Shown: positions 44,260-53,035, counted from the stretch's first letter. The stretch: DNA of 64,000 nucleotides from DASSUW01 sp963792385 (GCA_963792385.1 CAWBVZ010000004.1:434001-498000); one strand, 5' to 3'. The notes: generated by a model from the letters alone, not told the origin. A program made the numbers and translations.

Positions 44260-44832
44260 CTACGGCGAGAGCCGCTCCGCGCGCCATGTCCCGTCGTCCT
44301 GCAGGAGGAAGTGCTCCCGATCGTGCAGGCGGTCGGGGCGGCCCTGCCACAGCTCGACGGCGTCCGGTCGCAGCCGGTAGCCGCCCCAGTAGTCCGGGCG
44401 CGGCACCTGATCCGGGAAGCGCTCGTCGGTTTCCTGCACGCGCGCTTCGAGCTCGGCGCGGGCGGTCAGCACGGTTCCCTGTGCGGACGCCCAGGCTCCG
44501 ACCTGCGCGCCGCGCGGGCGGGTCGCGAAGTAGGCGTCGGACTCCTCGCGCGTGAGCCGCTCGACCGGCCCCTCGAGCCGTACGGCGCGCTGGAGTGGCT
44601 GCCAGTACAGCGTCGCGGCCGCGCGCGGGTTCGCGGCCAGCTCGCGGCCCTTGCGCGAGTCGTAGTTCGTGTAGAAGCGGATGCTGTCGTCGTCGATGCC
44701 CTTCAGCAGCACGATCCGGACCGACGGCCGGCCGTCGGGCGTGGCGGTGGCGAGCGCCATCCGCTCGGCCTCCACCAGCCCGGAGGCGGCAGCCGCCTCG
44801 AACCACTCGCGAACGCGCTGCAGTGGGTTCAC
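44260..44832 (-). CDS. pdxH: Pyridoxamine 5'-phosphate oxidase
   Basis: 190 aa. FMN enzyme that oxidises pyridoxine/pyridoxamine phosphate to PLP. Motifs: ERMALATATPDGRPSVRIVLLKGID, FYTNYDSRKGREL, WQPLQRAVRLEGPVERL, WGGYRLRPDAVELWQG and RLHDREHF, the conserved C-terminal substrate site. GTG start overlaps the SSADH stop by 4 bp (GTGA), so it is the last gene of a three-gene operon. Confidence 0.93.
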   Translation of the reverse strand: MNPLQRVREWFEAAAASGLVEAERMALATATPDGRPSVRIVLLKGIDDDSIRFYTNYDSRKGRELAANPRAAATLYWQPLQRAVRLEGPVERLTREESDAYFATRPRGAQVGAWASAQGTVLTARAELEARVQETDERFPDQVPRPDYWGGYRLRPDAVELWQGRPDRLHDREHFLLQDDGTWRAERLSP

Positions 44833-46298
44833 ATCGCCATCGCGACGTACTTGATGTTCAGGTACTCGTCGATGCCTTCCGGGCCGCCCTCGCGGCCGAA
44901 GCCCGACGCCTTCACACCGCCGAACGGCGCGGCCGGGTTGGAGACGATGCCCTGGTTGAGGCCGACCATGCCGGTCTCGAGCCCCTCGACGACGCGGAAC
45001 GCGCGCTTGATGTCGCGCGTGTAGACGTAGGCGACGAGCCCGTACTCGGTGTCGTTGGCGGCGGCGATCGCCGCGTCCTCGTCGTCGAAGCCGATCACCG
45101 GCGCGACCGGGCCGAAGATCTCTTCCTTCAGCAGCCGTGCGTCACCGCTGACGCCGCCGAGCACGGTCGGCTCGTAGAAGTAGCCGGCGCCGTCGCGCGC
45201 GGTGCCGCCGACCAGCACCTGTGCGCCCTTGCCCGTGGCGTCGTCGACCAGCTCGGCGACCTTGTCGCGCTGCGTGCCATCGATCAGCGGGCCGACCTTG
45301 ACGTCGTCCTCGGTGCCGCGCCCGACCTTCATCTCACCGAGCTTGCCGGCGAGCTTCTCCGCGAACTCCTCTGCGATGCGGTCGGCGACGTGGAAGCGGT
45401 TGGCCGCCGTGCACGCCTCGCCGATGTTGCGCATCTTGGCGATCACCGCGCCCTCGACGGCAGCGTCGACGTCGGCGTCGGCGAACACCAAGAACGGGGC
45501 GTTGCCGCCGAGCTCCATCGACGTGCGCAAGAGTCCTTCCGCTGCCTGTTCGACCAGCTTGCGGCCGACCTCGGTGGAGCCCGTGAAGGTCAGCTTGCGC
45601 AGTCGCGGGTCGGAGATGATCGGCGCCGAGACCGCGCTCGAGGACGACGCCGTGATCACGTTCAGGACGCCCGCGGGCAGACCGGCCTCTTCGAAGATCT
45701 GCGCCAGCGCGAGCATCGACAGCGGCGTCTGCTGCGCCGGCTTGATCACCATCGTGCAGCCGGCCGCGACGGCCGGACCGATCTTGCGCGTGCCCATCGC
45801 GGCCGGGAAGTTCCACGGCGTGATCGCGTAACACGGGCCGACCGGCTGCTTCATCGTGATCAGCCGCCCGACGCCGTTCGGCGCCGTCGCGAACCGTCCC
45901 TCGATCCGCACTGCCTCCTCGGAGAACCAGCGCAGGAACTCGGATGCGTAGGCGATCTCGGCCTTGGACTCGGCCAGCGGCTTACCCATCTCGAGCGTCA
46001 TCAGCAGCGCCAGCTCGTCGGCGCGCTCGTTCATCGTCTCGAACACGCGGCGCAGGATCTCGCCGCGTTCGCGCGGCGGGTGCTGCGCCCACTCCTCCTG
46101 CACCGCAACCGCGGCGTCGAGCGCCGCGACCGCGTCATCGGGCGTCGCGTCGGCGACGTCGGCCAGCGTCGCGCCGGTCGACGGATCCTCGACGGCGAGC
46201 GTCTCGCCGCCGCCGGCGTCCCGCCACTCGCCGCCGATGAACAGCTGGTTCGGCACGCCTGCGACGGCGGCCGCCTCCCTATCGAGTGTGGTGCTCAT
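44829..46298 (-). CDS. gabD: NAD(P)-dependent succinate-semialdehyde dehydrogenase-type aldehyde dehydrogenase
   Basis: 489 aa, the usual length. ALDH hallmarks: YAITPWNFPAAMGTRKIGPA, FTGSTEVGRKLVEQAAE, general-base Glu in MELGGNAPF (about 262), catalytic Cys in GEACTAANRFHV (about 297) and EEIFGPVAPV. The TPLSMLALAQIFEEAGLPAGVLNVI and C-terminal GFGREGGPEGIDEYLNIKYV patterns fit the GabD/SSADH subgroup. It converts succinate semialdehyde to succinate. Overlaps the ThDP-enzyme gene by 4 bp upstream and pdxH by 4 bp downstream. Confidence 0.88.
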   Translation of the reverse strand: MSTTLDREAAAVAGVPNQLFIGGEWRDAGGGETLAVEDPSTGATLADVADATPDDAVAALDAAVAVQEEWAQHPPRERGEILRRVFETMNERADELALLMTLEMGKPLAESKAEIAYASEFLRWFSEEAVRIEGRFATAPNGVGRLITMKQPVGPCYAITPWNFPAAMGTRKIGPAVAAGCTMVIKPAQQTPLSMLALAQIFEEAGLPAGVLNVITASSSSAVSAPIISDPRLRKLTFTGSTEVGRKLVEQAAEGLLRTSMELGGNAPFLVFADADVDAAVEGAVIAKMRNIGEACTAANRFHVADRIAEEFAEKLAGKLGEMKVGRGTEDDVKVGPLIDGTQRDKVAELVDDATGKGAQVLVGGTARDGAGYFYEPTVLGGVSGDARLLKEEIFGPVAPVIGFDDEDAAIAAANDTEYGLVAYVYTRDIKRAFRVVEGLETGMVGLNQGIVSNPAAPFGGVKASGFGREGGPEGIDEYLNIKYVAMAM

Positions 46299-47941
46299 GC
46301 TGCAACCGTCTCCGTTCCGAGTTCCTCTGAGATGGACACGTCGATCGAGTAGTCGATCGGGACCGCGATCAGCGAGGGCATGTCGAGGCTCAGCGCGTGC
46401 CGCAGGTGCCGGCCGAGGTCGTCCACGCCCTCACAGCGCCACGCCGGCATGCCAAAGGCGTCGGCGAGGCGCACGAAGTCTGGATTGGCGAAGTCGGTGC
46501 CGAAGTGGCGCCCGAACTTCTTGTCCTGCTTCCACACGATCGATCCGTACTGGCGGTTCTCCCAGATCACGTTCACGACCGCCGTGCGCAGCCGGACCGC
46601 CGTCTCGAGCTCCTGCACGTTCATCAGGAAGCCGCCGTCGCCGCTGACCGTGACCACGTTCCGGTCGGGATGGACGAGCTTGGCGGCGATCCCGGTCGGC
46701 AGCGCGATCCCCATCCCGGCCAGGCCGTTGGCGATGAACACCGTGTCGGGCTCATGCGCCGGGAACATGCGCGCGATCCACAGCTTGTGCAGCCCGACGT
46801 CCGAGATCAGGATGTCGTGGCGCCCGAGCGCCTGGCGGATCTCCCACAGCACGCGCGGTGGCTGCATCGGGAACGCGTCGTCGTGGCGGCCCGCCTCGAG
46901 CCGGCCGAGCACGATCTCGTTGAGCCGCGAGTGGCCGGCCGTACGGGCGTTGTCGCTGAGCATCTCGGCGACGCGGGTGAGGATGTGCTCGATGTCGCCG
47001 ATCAGATCGGCCTCGGTGATGAAGTGCGCGTCGACTTCGGGCGACACCGTGTCGATGCAGACGATCCGCTTGTCGCGGCGCGGGTTCCAGTTCGCCGGCG
47101 AGTGCTCGACCAGGTCGTAGCCGACGGTGATCACGACGTCGGCGTGGTCGAAGCCGGCGAGCGCGTAGTCGCGCGACTGGATCCCGACCGTGCCGAGCAT
47201 GTGCGGGTCCTCGTAGTCGAGCATGCCCTTGCCCATGAACGTCTCCGCGACGCCGATGCCGGTCGCGTGGGCGAACGTGCGCAGCGCGTGTGCGGCGCCG
47301 GTGCGGGAGACGCCGTTGCCGGCCAGCACGACCGGATGCTCGGCCGACCGGATCACCTCGACGGCCGTCAGCAGCTCGTCGCGGCTCGGCTCGGGATGGC
47401 GGCGGCCGGAGCGCACGGGGAGCGGCTCGGCGTCGGTCGCCTCGGCCATCACGTCCTCGGGCAACTCGATGTGGGTCGGCCCGGGCTTCTGCGCCTGAGC
47501 GACCTTGAACGCCTTGCGCACGACCTCGGGGATCACCGCCGCGGAGTGCAGGCGGGCGTTGAACTTCGTCACCGGGCGCAGCATGTCGACCACGTCGATG
47601 TACTGATGCGACTCCTTGTGCATGCGCTCGAGGTCAGCCTGGCCGGTGAGCGCGACCATCGGCGAGCGGTCGAGGAACGCATCGGCGACACCGGTCACGA
47701 GGTTCGTCGCACCCGGCCCGAGCGTGCCCAGGCAGACGCCCGCCGAGCGCGTCAGGCGGCCGTACATGTCGGCCATGTAGGCGCCGCCCTGCTCGTGCCG
47801 GACCGGGATGAACTCGATCGAGGAGCGGTCGAGCGACTCGTTGAGATCGAGCGTCTCCTCGCCGGGGATGCCGAAGACGTACCGGACGCCCTCGGCCTCC
47901 AGACACTCCACGAACAGATCAGATGCCTTGCGTGTGCTCAC
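46295..47941 (-). CDS. Acetolactate-synthase-like ThDP enzyme (possible 2-oxoglutarate decarboxylase)
   Basis: 548 aa. ThDP-dependent fold: catalytic Glu in VRHEQGGAYMADMYGRLT, LGTLGPGATNLVTGVADAF, and the cofactor/Mg motif SGDGGFLMNVQELETA. The opening KASDLFVECLEAEGVRYVFGIPGEE and SHQYIDVVDM resemble the cyanobacterial protein first annotated as acetolactate synthase and later shown to decarboxylate 2-oxoglutarate beside an SSADH gene. No small regulatory subunit (ilvN) or ilvC is adjacent, which argues against branched-chain synthesis. GTG 47941 was chosen; ATG 47977 is in frame. Heads the operon with SSADH and pdxH. Confidence 0.8.
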   Translation of the reverse strand: MSTRKASDLFVECLEAEGVRYVFGIPGEETLDLNESLDRSSIEFIPVRHEQGGAYMADMYGRLTRSAGVCLGTLGPGATNLVTGVADAFLDRSPMVALTGQADLERMHKESHQYIDVVDMLRPVTKFNARLHSAAVIPEVVRKAFKVAQAQKPGPTHIELPEDVMAEATDAEPLPVRSGRRHPEPSRDELLTAVEVIRSAEHPVVLAGNGVSRTGAAHALRTFAHATGIGVAETFMGKGMLDYEDPHMLGTVGIQSRDYALAGFDHADVVITVGYDLVEHSPANWNPRRDKRIVCIDTVSPEVDAHFITEADLIGDIEHILTRVAEMLSDNARTAGHSRLNEIVLGRLEAGRHDDAFPMQPPRVLWEIRQALGRHDILISDVGLHKLWIARMFPAHEPDTVFIANGLAGMGIALPTGIAAKLVHPDRNVVTVSGDGGFLMNVQELETAVRLRTAVVNVIWENRQYGSIVWKQDKKFGRHFGTDFANPDFVRLADAFGMPAWRCEGVDDLGRHLRHALSLDMPSLIAVPIDYSIDVSISEELGTETVAA

Positions 47942-48020
47942 GTTTCGACAGTCTCCCGTATTGGGGGTCCGCAACATTTGTCCCCACCGGGTGTCGGACT
48001 AACCTGAGTCGCCTCTTTTC

Positions 48021-49424
48021 ATGCGCCGCCCCGTCCTAGTCATCGCGCTCGTCGCTGCCGCCTGCCTGGCGGCTGCGTCGCCCGCTCTCGCCGCCAAGGC
48101 CCGCTTCACGATCCGCGGTGCCGGGTTCGGCCACGGCGTGGGCCTGAGCCAGTACGGCGCCTACGGCTTCGCCCAGCACGGGACGACGTACGACAAGATC
48201 CTGCGCCACTACTACACGGGCACCGAGCTCGGGACCGCCGACCCGGCCGCGACGGTGCGCGTGCTTGTGCAGTCGACCGGAACCGCAAGTCTCAGCGGAG
48301 CCAACCGGGCCGGCACGCGGAAGCTGAACGCGTCCCGCACCTACCGGGTGCGCCGCAACGGGTCGTCGCAGGTCGACCTGCTGTCGGCGGGCGGGAAGCG
48401 GATCGCGACGTTCTCGGCGCCGCTGCAGGTCTCCGGCCCCAACGACGTCGTGAGACTCGGCGGCGCAGGCAGCTACCGCGGCGTGCTCGAGTTCCGGCCC
48501 GACACGTTCGGCGGCGTGAACGCGATCAACGCGGTTTCGCTCGAGGACTACGTCGCGGGCGTCGTGTCGCGCGAGTCGCCGTCGTCGTGGCCGCTCGAAG
48601 CGCTGAAGGCGCAGGCCGTGGCGGCACGCACCTACGCCGTCACCACATCGAAGGCGGGCGCGGGCTTCGACCAGTACGCCGACACGCGCTCGCAGGTCTA
48701 CGGCGGCGTGGCGGCGGAGACGGCGTCCACGAACCAGGCTGTGGCCGCCACGAGCGGCCAGGTCGTGACCTACGAGGGCAAGCCGGTCGTCACGTACTTC
48801 TTCTCCACGTCGGGCGGGCGCACCGAGAACGTCGAGAACACCAGCCTCGGCACCGCGCCGAAGCCGTGGCTGAAGTCCGTCGCCGACCCGTACGACGGCG
48901 TGTCGCCGAAGCACCGCTGGGGCCCGATCAAGCTGACGCTGGCGCAGGCCGGCGGCAAGCTCAGCGGGCTCGTCAAGGGCCGCTTCAAGGGCATCAAGGT
49001 CGTCCGCCGCGGCCGCTCGCCGCGGATCGTCCTGGCCGACATTGTCGGCACCGGCGGCCGCACGCGCGTGTCGGGCGCCACGCTGCGCGCCCGCCTCGGG
49101 CTGCTCGACACGTGGGCGTACTTCACGTCGATCGCCACGCGCAAGAAGCCGCCGACCGGCGATCCCGGCACCGGCGGCACGACACCGCCGCCGCCGTCCG
49201 CGGCCACCGCCGGCCCGCAGCCGCGCGCATCGATCGCCGGCAGCGTGGTCCCGGCCCGCGTCGGCGCCGAGGTGCAGATCCAGCTCCGCTCGGGCAGCCG
49301 CTGGCAAACCGTCGCCTCCACGGTCGTGCGCTCCGGCGGCAGCTACCGCGCCGCGGTTGCCGCCGCAGGCGTCTACCGGGCTGTGTTCTCCGGCGACGCC
49401 GGGCCGTCCGTCCGCGTGCGGTAG
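48021..49424 (+). CDS. Secreted SpoIID/LytB-domain protein
   Basis: 467 aa. Signal peptide (VLVIALVAAACLAAASPALA). The SpoIID/LytB domain spans about 25-360: GAGFGHGVGLSQYGAYGFAQHG, SLEDYVAGVVSRESPSSWPLEALKAQA (catalytic Glu region), AARTYAV, VTYFFSTSGGRTEN and PYDGVSPKHRW. SpoIID of endospore formers is a peptidoglycan lytic transglycosylase. A Pro/Thr linker (GGTTPPPPSAATAG) leads to a short C-terminal beta domain (VQIQLRSGSRWQTVA). It probably remodels the cell wall from outside. ATG start. Confidence 0.88.
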   Translation: MRRPVLVIALVAAACLAAASPALAAKARFTIRGAGFGHGVGLSQYGAYGFAQHGTTYDKILRHYYTGTELGTADPAATVRVLVQSTGTASLSGANRAGTRKLNASRTYRVRRNGSSQVDLLSAGGKRIATFSAPLQVSGPNDVVRLGGAGSYRGVLEFRPDTFGGVNAINAVSLEDYVAGVVSRESPSSWPLEALKAQAVAARTYAVTTSKAGAGFDQYADTRSQVYGGVAAETASTNQAVAATSGQVVTYEGKPVVTYFFSTSGGRTENVENTSLGTAPKPWLKSVADPYDGVSPKHRWGPIKLTLAQAGGKLSGLVKGRFKGIKVVRRGRSPRIVLADIVGTGGRTRVSGATLRARLGLLDTWAYFTSIATRKKPPTGDPGTGGTTPPPPSAATAGPQPRASIAGSVVPARVGAEVQIQLRSGSRWQTVASTVVRSGGSYRAAVAAAGVYRAVFSGDAGPSVRVR

Positions 49425-49450
49425 CCGCAGCCGAACGGCGGCGCTACCAG

Positions 49451-49906
49451 CTACCCCGTATAGACCCGCGCCAGCGACTCCGCGACGCAGACCGGCTTCT
49501 CGCCGCCGTCGCGCTCGAACGTCAGCTTGAGCGTGATCTGGGCGCCGCCCGGGATCTCGTCGAGATTGGCCAGCTCGGCGGTCATCCGGACGCGCGAGCC
49601 GACCGGGACCGGAGCCGGGAAGCGGACCTTGTTGAGCCCGTAGTTGATCGCGAACGCGAAGCCCTCGAGCGAGAGCACCTGCTCGGTGAACATCGGCGCC
49701 AGCGAGAGCGTGTAGTAGCCGTGCGCGATCGTGCCGCCGAACGGCGTGTCCTTCGCGCGCTCCGGGTCGACGTGGATCCATTGGTGGTCGCCGGTCACGT
49801 CCGCGAACGCGTCAATCGCGTCCTGCGTGACCTCGTGCCACTCCGTGGTCCCCAGCGTCTTCCCCTCGGCGCTCTTGAGCTCGTCCAAGCCGGTGATCGT
49901 CGTCAT
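49451..49906 (-). CDS. MaoC-like (R)-specific enoyl-CoA hydratase
   Basis: 151 aa hot-dog-fold enzyme. The hydratase motif is AFADVTGDHQWIHVDPERA (catalytic Asp and His), followed by FGGTIAHGYYTLSLAPMF and KVRFPAPVPVGSRVRM. It hydrates trans-2-enoyl-CoA to (R)-3-hydroxyacyl-CoA in fatty-acid or polyketide-related metabolism. ATG 49906 has TATGGT 7 nt upstream and no Shine-Dalgarno. Confidence 0.88.
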   Translation of the reverse strand: MTTITGLDELKSAEGKTLGTTEWHEVTQDAIDAFADVTGDHQWIHVDPERAKDTPFGGTIAHGYYTLSLAPMFTEQVLSLEGFAFAINYGLNKVRFPAPVPVGSRVRMTAELANLDEIPGGAQITLKLTFERDGGEKPVCVAESLARVYTG

Positions 49907-49913
49907 GGCGCGC

Positions 49914-49923
49914 ACCATATCCT
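49914..49923. promoter_or_regulatory. Shared bidirectional -10 (maoC / exonuclease)
   Basis: The 10-bp ACCATATCCT reads TATCCT forward (8 nt before ATG 49932) and TATGGT reverse (7 nt before ATG 49906). The two hexamers share the central TA. Neither gene has a ribosome-binding site. Confidence 0.5.
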
Positions 49924-49931
49924 CACGGCCG

Positions 49932-50792
49932 ATGTCGCAACCCCTATTGCTCACCGACGCGCCGGCGCTGCTCTACCGCGCCTTCTTCGCCCTGCCCGAC
50001 TCGATCACCGATGACGACGGGCATGCCGTCAACGCGCTCCTCGGCTCCGTCAACCAGACGCTCTGGTGCGTCGAGAAGTACGACCCGCGGGCCGTCGTGT
50101 TCTGCTTCGGCGCCGAGGCCGGCGAGTATCGCGTCGAGGCCTACCCGGACTATCACGCCGCGCGCCCACCGATGCCGGACCTGCTCGAGTGGCAGTGGAA
50201 CCGGGCGCCGGCGCTCTACGAGGCGCTCGGCTGGAGCGTGGCCGATACCGACGAGCTGGAGGCCGACGACCTGCTGGGCTCGTTCGCCGAGATCGAGACC
50301 GCGGCCGGCGGCACGACGCTGATCCTCACCGGCGACCGCGACATGTTCCAGTGCGCGAGTGACTCGGTCACTGTGCTCCTCCAGCGCACCGGCGGCGACG
50401 GCCCGGAGGAGGTCGGCCCCGATGTCGTGCGCGAGAAGTACGGAGTCGACCCGGAGCAGGTGCCGGACTTCATCGCGCTGCGCGGCGACCCGTCGGACGG
50501 GCTGCCGGGCGCGAAGGGCATCGGCGCCAAGACCGCCGCCGACCTGCTCCGGCGCAAGGGCGACCTCGAGCACGTGATCCTCGGTGCGATCCGCGAGAAG
50601 CCGTCGGTGCGCCGCGCGCTGATCGAGCAGGCGGACGAGCTGCGCGCGTTCAAGGACATCGCGACGCTGCGCGCGATCCCGCTCGAGCGCCCGCCGGATG
50701 CGCCGACCGACTTCGCCGCTGGGTCGAAGGCGGCCGCCGCGCTCGGGATGGGCCGCCTGTCGACCCGACTGGAGGAGATGGCGCAGTCCTGA
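49932..50792 (+). CDS. 5'-3' exonuclease (Pol I N-terminal domain type)
   Basis: 286 aa, a stand-alone FEN-family nuclease without a polymerase part. Features: LLLTDAPALLYRAFFALPD, metal-binding acids in DELEADDLLGSFAEIE and ILTGDRDMFQCA, then the helix-hairpin-helix DPSDGLPGAKGIGAKTAADLL. It should degrade 5' flaps or RNA primers. ATG 49932 has TATCCT 8 nt upstream. Its stop overlaps the likely CTG start of the next gene. Confidence 0.92.
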   Translation: MSQPLLLTDAPALLYRAFFALPDSITDDDGHAVNALLGSVNQTLWCVEKYDPRAVVFCFGAEAGEYRVEAYPDYHAARPPMPDLLEWQWNRAPALYEALGWSVADTDELEADDLLGSFAEIETAAGGTTLILTGDRDMFQCASDSVTVLLQRTGGDGPEEVGPDVVREKYGVDPEQVPDFIALRGDPSDGLPGAKGIGAKTAADLLRRKGDLEHVILGAIREKPSVRRALIEQADELRAFKDIATLRAIPLERPPDAPTDFAAGSKAAAALGMGRLSTRLEEMAQS

Positions 50793-51583
50793 GGATCCAC
50801 GCGATCCAGACCGGGACGGTGGCGATCCGCCGGCGTCAGCTCGTCGGGGCCGACGACTGGCTGCGCGTGCTGAAGACGCTCACGGACAGCGAGTGGACCG
50901 AGCCGTTGCCGATCCTCGCGTGGCTGATCGAGCACCCGGAAGGCCTGATCGTCGTCGATACCGGCGAGACCGCACGCGCCACCGCGCCCGGCTACTTCCC
51001 GCGCTGGCATCCCTACTACCGCCGCTGCATCCGCCTGGCGGTCGAGCCCGACGACGAGATCGGCCCGCAGCTGCGCGCCCGCGGCTTTGAGCCGAAAGAC
51101 GTGCGCTGGGTCGTCCTCACCCACCTGCACACCGACCATGCGGGCGGGCTGGCGCACTTCCCGGACAGCGAGATCGTCGTCACCCGCGAGGAGTTCGAGT
51201 ACGCGACGGGCCGGCTCGGACGGCTGCGCGGCTACCCGAACCGGCACTGGCCGGACTGGCTCGCTCCCACGCTCGTCGCGGCTCCCACCGCGCTGACCGC
51301 CGCCGGCGACGTGCGGCTCGAACCGACGCCGGGGCATACGCCCGGGCACGCCTCGGTGACCGTCGACACCGGCGAGGCGTTCGTGATCATCGCCGGCGAC
51401 GCCTCGTACACGCAGCAGCTGATGCTCGACGGCCAGGTCGACGGGATCGCGCCGGACCCGCGCACGTTCCGCGCGACGCTCGCACACCTGCGCAACATGG
51501 TCGCCGAACGGGCTGCGACGTACCTGCCGACGCACGAGCCGGCGTCGGTACAGCGGCTGGACGCTGCTCAGGCCGACGGCTGA
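50789..51583 (+). CDS. Metallo-beta-lactamase-fold hydrolase (AHL-lactonase-like)
   Basis: 264 aa from CTG 50789. The zinc motif HLHTDHAGG and later His in PTPGHTPGHASVTV plus GDASYTQQL match the N-acyl-homoserine lactonase subgroup of MBL hydrolases. The conserved family N-terminus (here RIHAIQTGTVAIRRRQL) lies upstream of the first conventional start (GTG 50819). The only codon that can initiate it is a CTG overlapping the previous stop as CTGA, with GGAGGAG at 50771-50777. Quorum quenching is possible, but the substrate is not proven. Confidence 0.85.
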   Translation: MRIHAIQTGTVAIRRRQLVGADDWLRVLKTLTDSEWTEPLPILAWLIEHPEGLIVVDTGETARATAPGYFPRWHPYYRRCIRLAVEPDDEIGPQLRARGFEPKDVRWVVLTHLHTDHAGGLAHFPDSEIVVTREEFEYATGRLGRLRGYPNRHWPDWLAPTLVAAPTALTAAGDVRLEPTPGHTPGHASVTVDTGEAFVIIAGDASYTQQLMLDGQVDGIAPDPRTFRATLAHLRNMVAERAATYLPTHEPASVQRLDAAQADG

Positions 51584-51933
51584 CCGATGTCCTGGGCGAG
51601 CGCGCGTTGCGCGCGCTCGAGCAGGTCCTCGGCGAGGTCGCCGCCCCAGTGGACCGAGCCGACGTGCCCGCCGGTCGCGAACCGCACGCGGTCGGCGACA
51701 CGGTCGCCGCCCTCGCGATCGGTGTCCGGGAGCATCACGAGGAGGTTGCCGTCGTCCCAGTGGGCGAAGACGTCGGCGCCGCGCAGCACGCGGGCAAGGA
51801 TCTCCCAGTCCGCACCCTGCACCAGCAGCAGCGCGAACTCGTGGCCGTAGCGGATACCGGCAGCGACGAGGCGTCGCAGCATCCAGCGGCCGAGCGGGGC
51901 GGGGAGGGGCCCGATCAGGTCGTCTAGGTCCAT
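51568..51933 (-). CDS. Degenerate GGDEF-like protein, unknown
   Basis: 121 aa. It reads like the second half of a GGDEF domain: VLRGADVFAHWDDGNLLVMLPDTDREGGDRVADRVR aligns with the region around the signature, but the signature itself is WDDGN rather than GGDEF, so catalysis is not expected. It could be a cyclic-di-GMP or nucleotide binding remnant or an unrelated fold (alternative). ATG start. The last 16 bp overlap the convergent hydrolase gene; ychF follows 19 bp upstream in coordinates. Confidence 0.5.
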   Translation of the reverse strand: MDLDDLIGPLPAPLGRWMLRRLVAAGIRYGHEFALLLVQGADWEILARVLRGADVFAHWDDGNLLVMLPDTDREGGDRVADRVRFATGGHVGSVHWGGDLAEDLLERAQRALAQDIGQPSA

Positions 51934-51952
51934 TCCGTCCTTAAACGGCAGT

Positions 51953-53035
51953 TCACGGCGTGAACTTGACGGTAATTACGTCACCATCGGCCATCACGTA
52001 GTCGCGGCCCTCGAGCCGCAGCGTGCCGCGGTCGCGCGCACCGGCGTATCCGCCGGCATCGACGAGCGCGTCCCAGCCGATCACCTCGGCGCGTACGAAC
52101 CCACGCTGGATGTCGGAATGGATCTCGCCGGCCGCGTGCCAGACGGTCAGGCCGCGCCGCAGGTGCCACGACTGCGCGGGCTTGTCCTCGCCGGCGGTGA
52201 AGAAGGCGATCAGGTCAAGCAGCCCGAACGCGCCCTGGACCACGCGGTGCAGGCCGGAGTCGCCGACGCCCATCTCCGCGCGCATGAGCGCCGCCTCGTC
52301 GTCGTCGAGCTCGCGCAGCTCCGACTCGATCCGGGACGAGATCGCGACCGCGGCGGCGCCCTGCTGCGCCGCGTGCTCGGCGATCGCCGCCGGCACGGTG
52401 TCGTCGCCCTCGTCGACGTTGGCGACGAACAGGACCGGCTTGCCGGTGAGCGGCGAGAGGTTCTTCAGCGCCTGCGGCGCGGCGTCCGGCACCGGCACGG
52501 TGCGCGCCGGCCGGCCCGCCTGGAGCGCCTCGATCACCTGCCGCAGCCACGCCTCCTCGGCGATCGCGGCGCGATCGCCGCCGCGCGCCTCGCGCACCAC
52601 GCGGGCGTGCCGGCGCTCGGCCTGCTCGAGGTCGGCGTAGACGAGCTCGGTCTCGATCGTCTCGATGTCGGAAAGGGGATCGACCTTTCCGTCGGGGTGG
52701 ATGACGTTCTCGTCGTGGTGCGCGCGCACGACGTGCAGGAGCGCGTCGGTCTCGCGGATGTTGTGCAGGAACTGGTTGCCGAGCCCTTCGCCCTTGTGGG
52801 CGCCGGCGACGAGGCCCGCGATGTCGTGGACCTCGATCGTGTCCGGCACGATGCTCGATGCCCCGATCGTGCGCGCGACGGCGTCGAGCCGATCGTCATG
52901 GACCGGCAGCACCGCCACGTTCGGCTCGATCGTCGTGAACGGATAGTTCGCGGCGTCCACGCCGGCGCGCGAGAGCGCGTTGAAGAGCGACGACTTGCCG
53001 GCGTTCGGCATCCCGACGATCCCGACCTTCATCAT
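51953..53035 (-). CDS. ychF: YchF-family ribosome-binding ATPase/GTPase
   Basis: 360 aa, full length. P-loop GMPNAGKSSLFNALS, switch region ANYPFTTIEPNVAV, DIAGLVAGAHKGEGLGNQFL, a coiled-coil insert, and the C-terminal TGS domain with AGEDKPAQSWHLRRGLTVWHAAGEIHSDIQRGF, then DGDVITVKF. YchF prefers ATP over GTP and acts on ribosomes and stress responses. ATG 53035 overlaps the PAP2 stop as ATGATGA. Last gene of the mce-small protein-PAP2-ychF operon. Confidence 0.95.
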   Translation of the reverse strand: MMKVGIVGMPNAGKSSLFNALSRAGVDAANYPFTTIEPNVAVLPVHDDRLDAVARTIGASSIVPDTIEVHDIAGLVAGAHKGEGLGNQFLHNIRETDALLHVVRAHHDENVIHPDGKVDPLSDIETIETELVYADLEQAERRHARVVREARGGDRAAIAEEAWLRQVIEALQAGRPARTVPVPDAAPQALKNLSPLTGKPVLFVANVDEGDDTVPAAIAEHAAQQGAAAVAISSRIESELRELDDDEAALMRAEMGVGDSGLHRVVQGAFGLLDLIAFFTAGEDKPAQSWHLRRGLTVWHAAGEIHSDIQRGFVRAEVIGWDALVDAGGYAGARDRGTLRLEGRDYVMADGDVITVKFTP

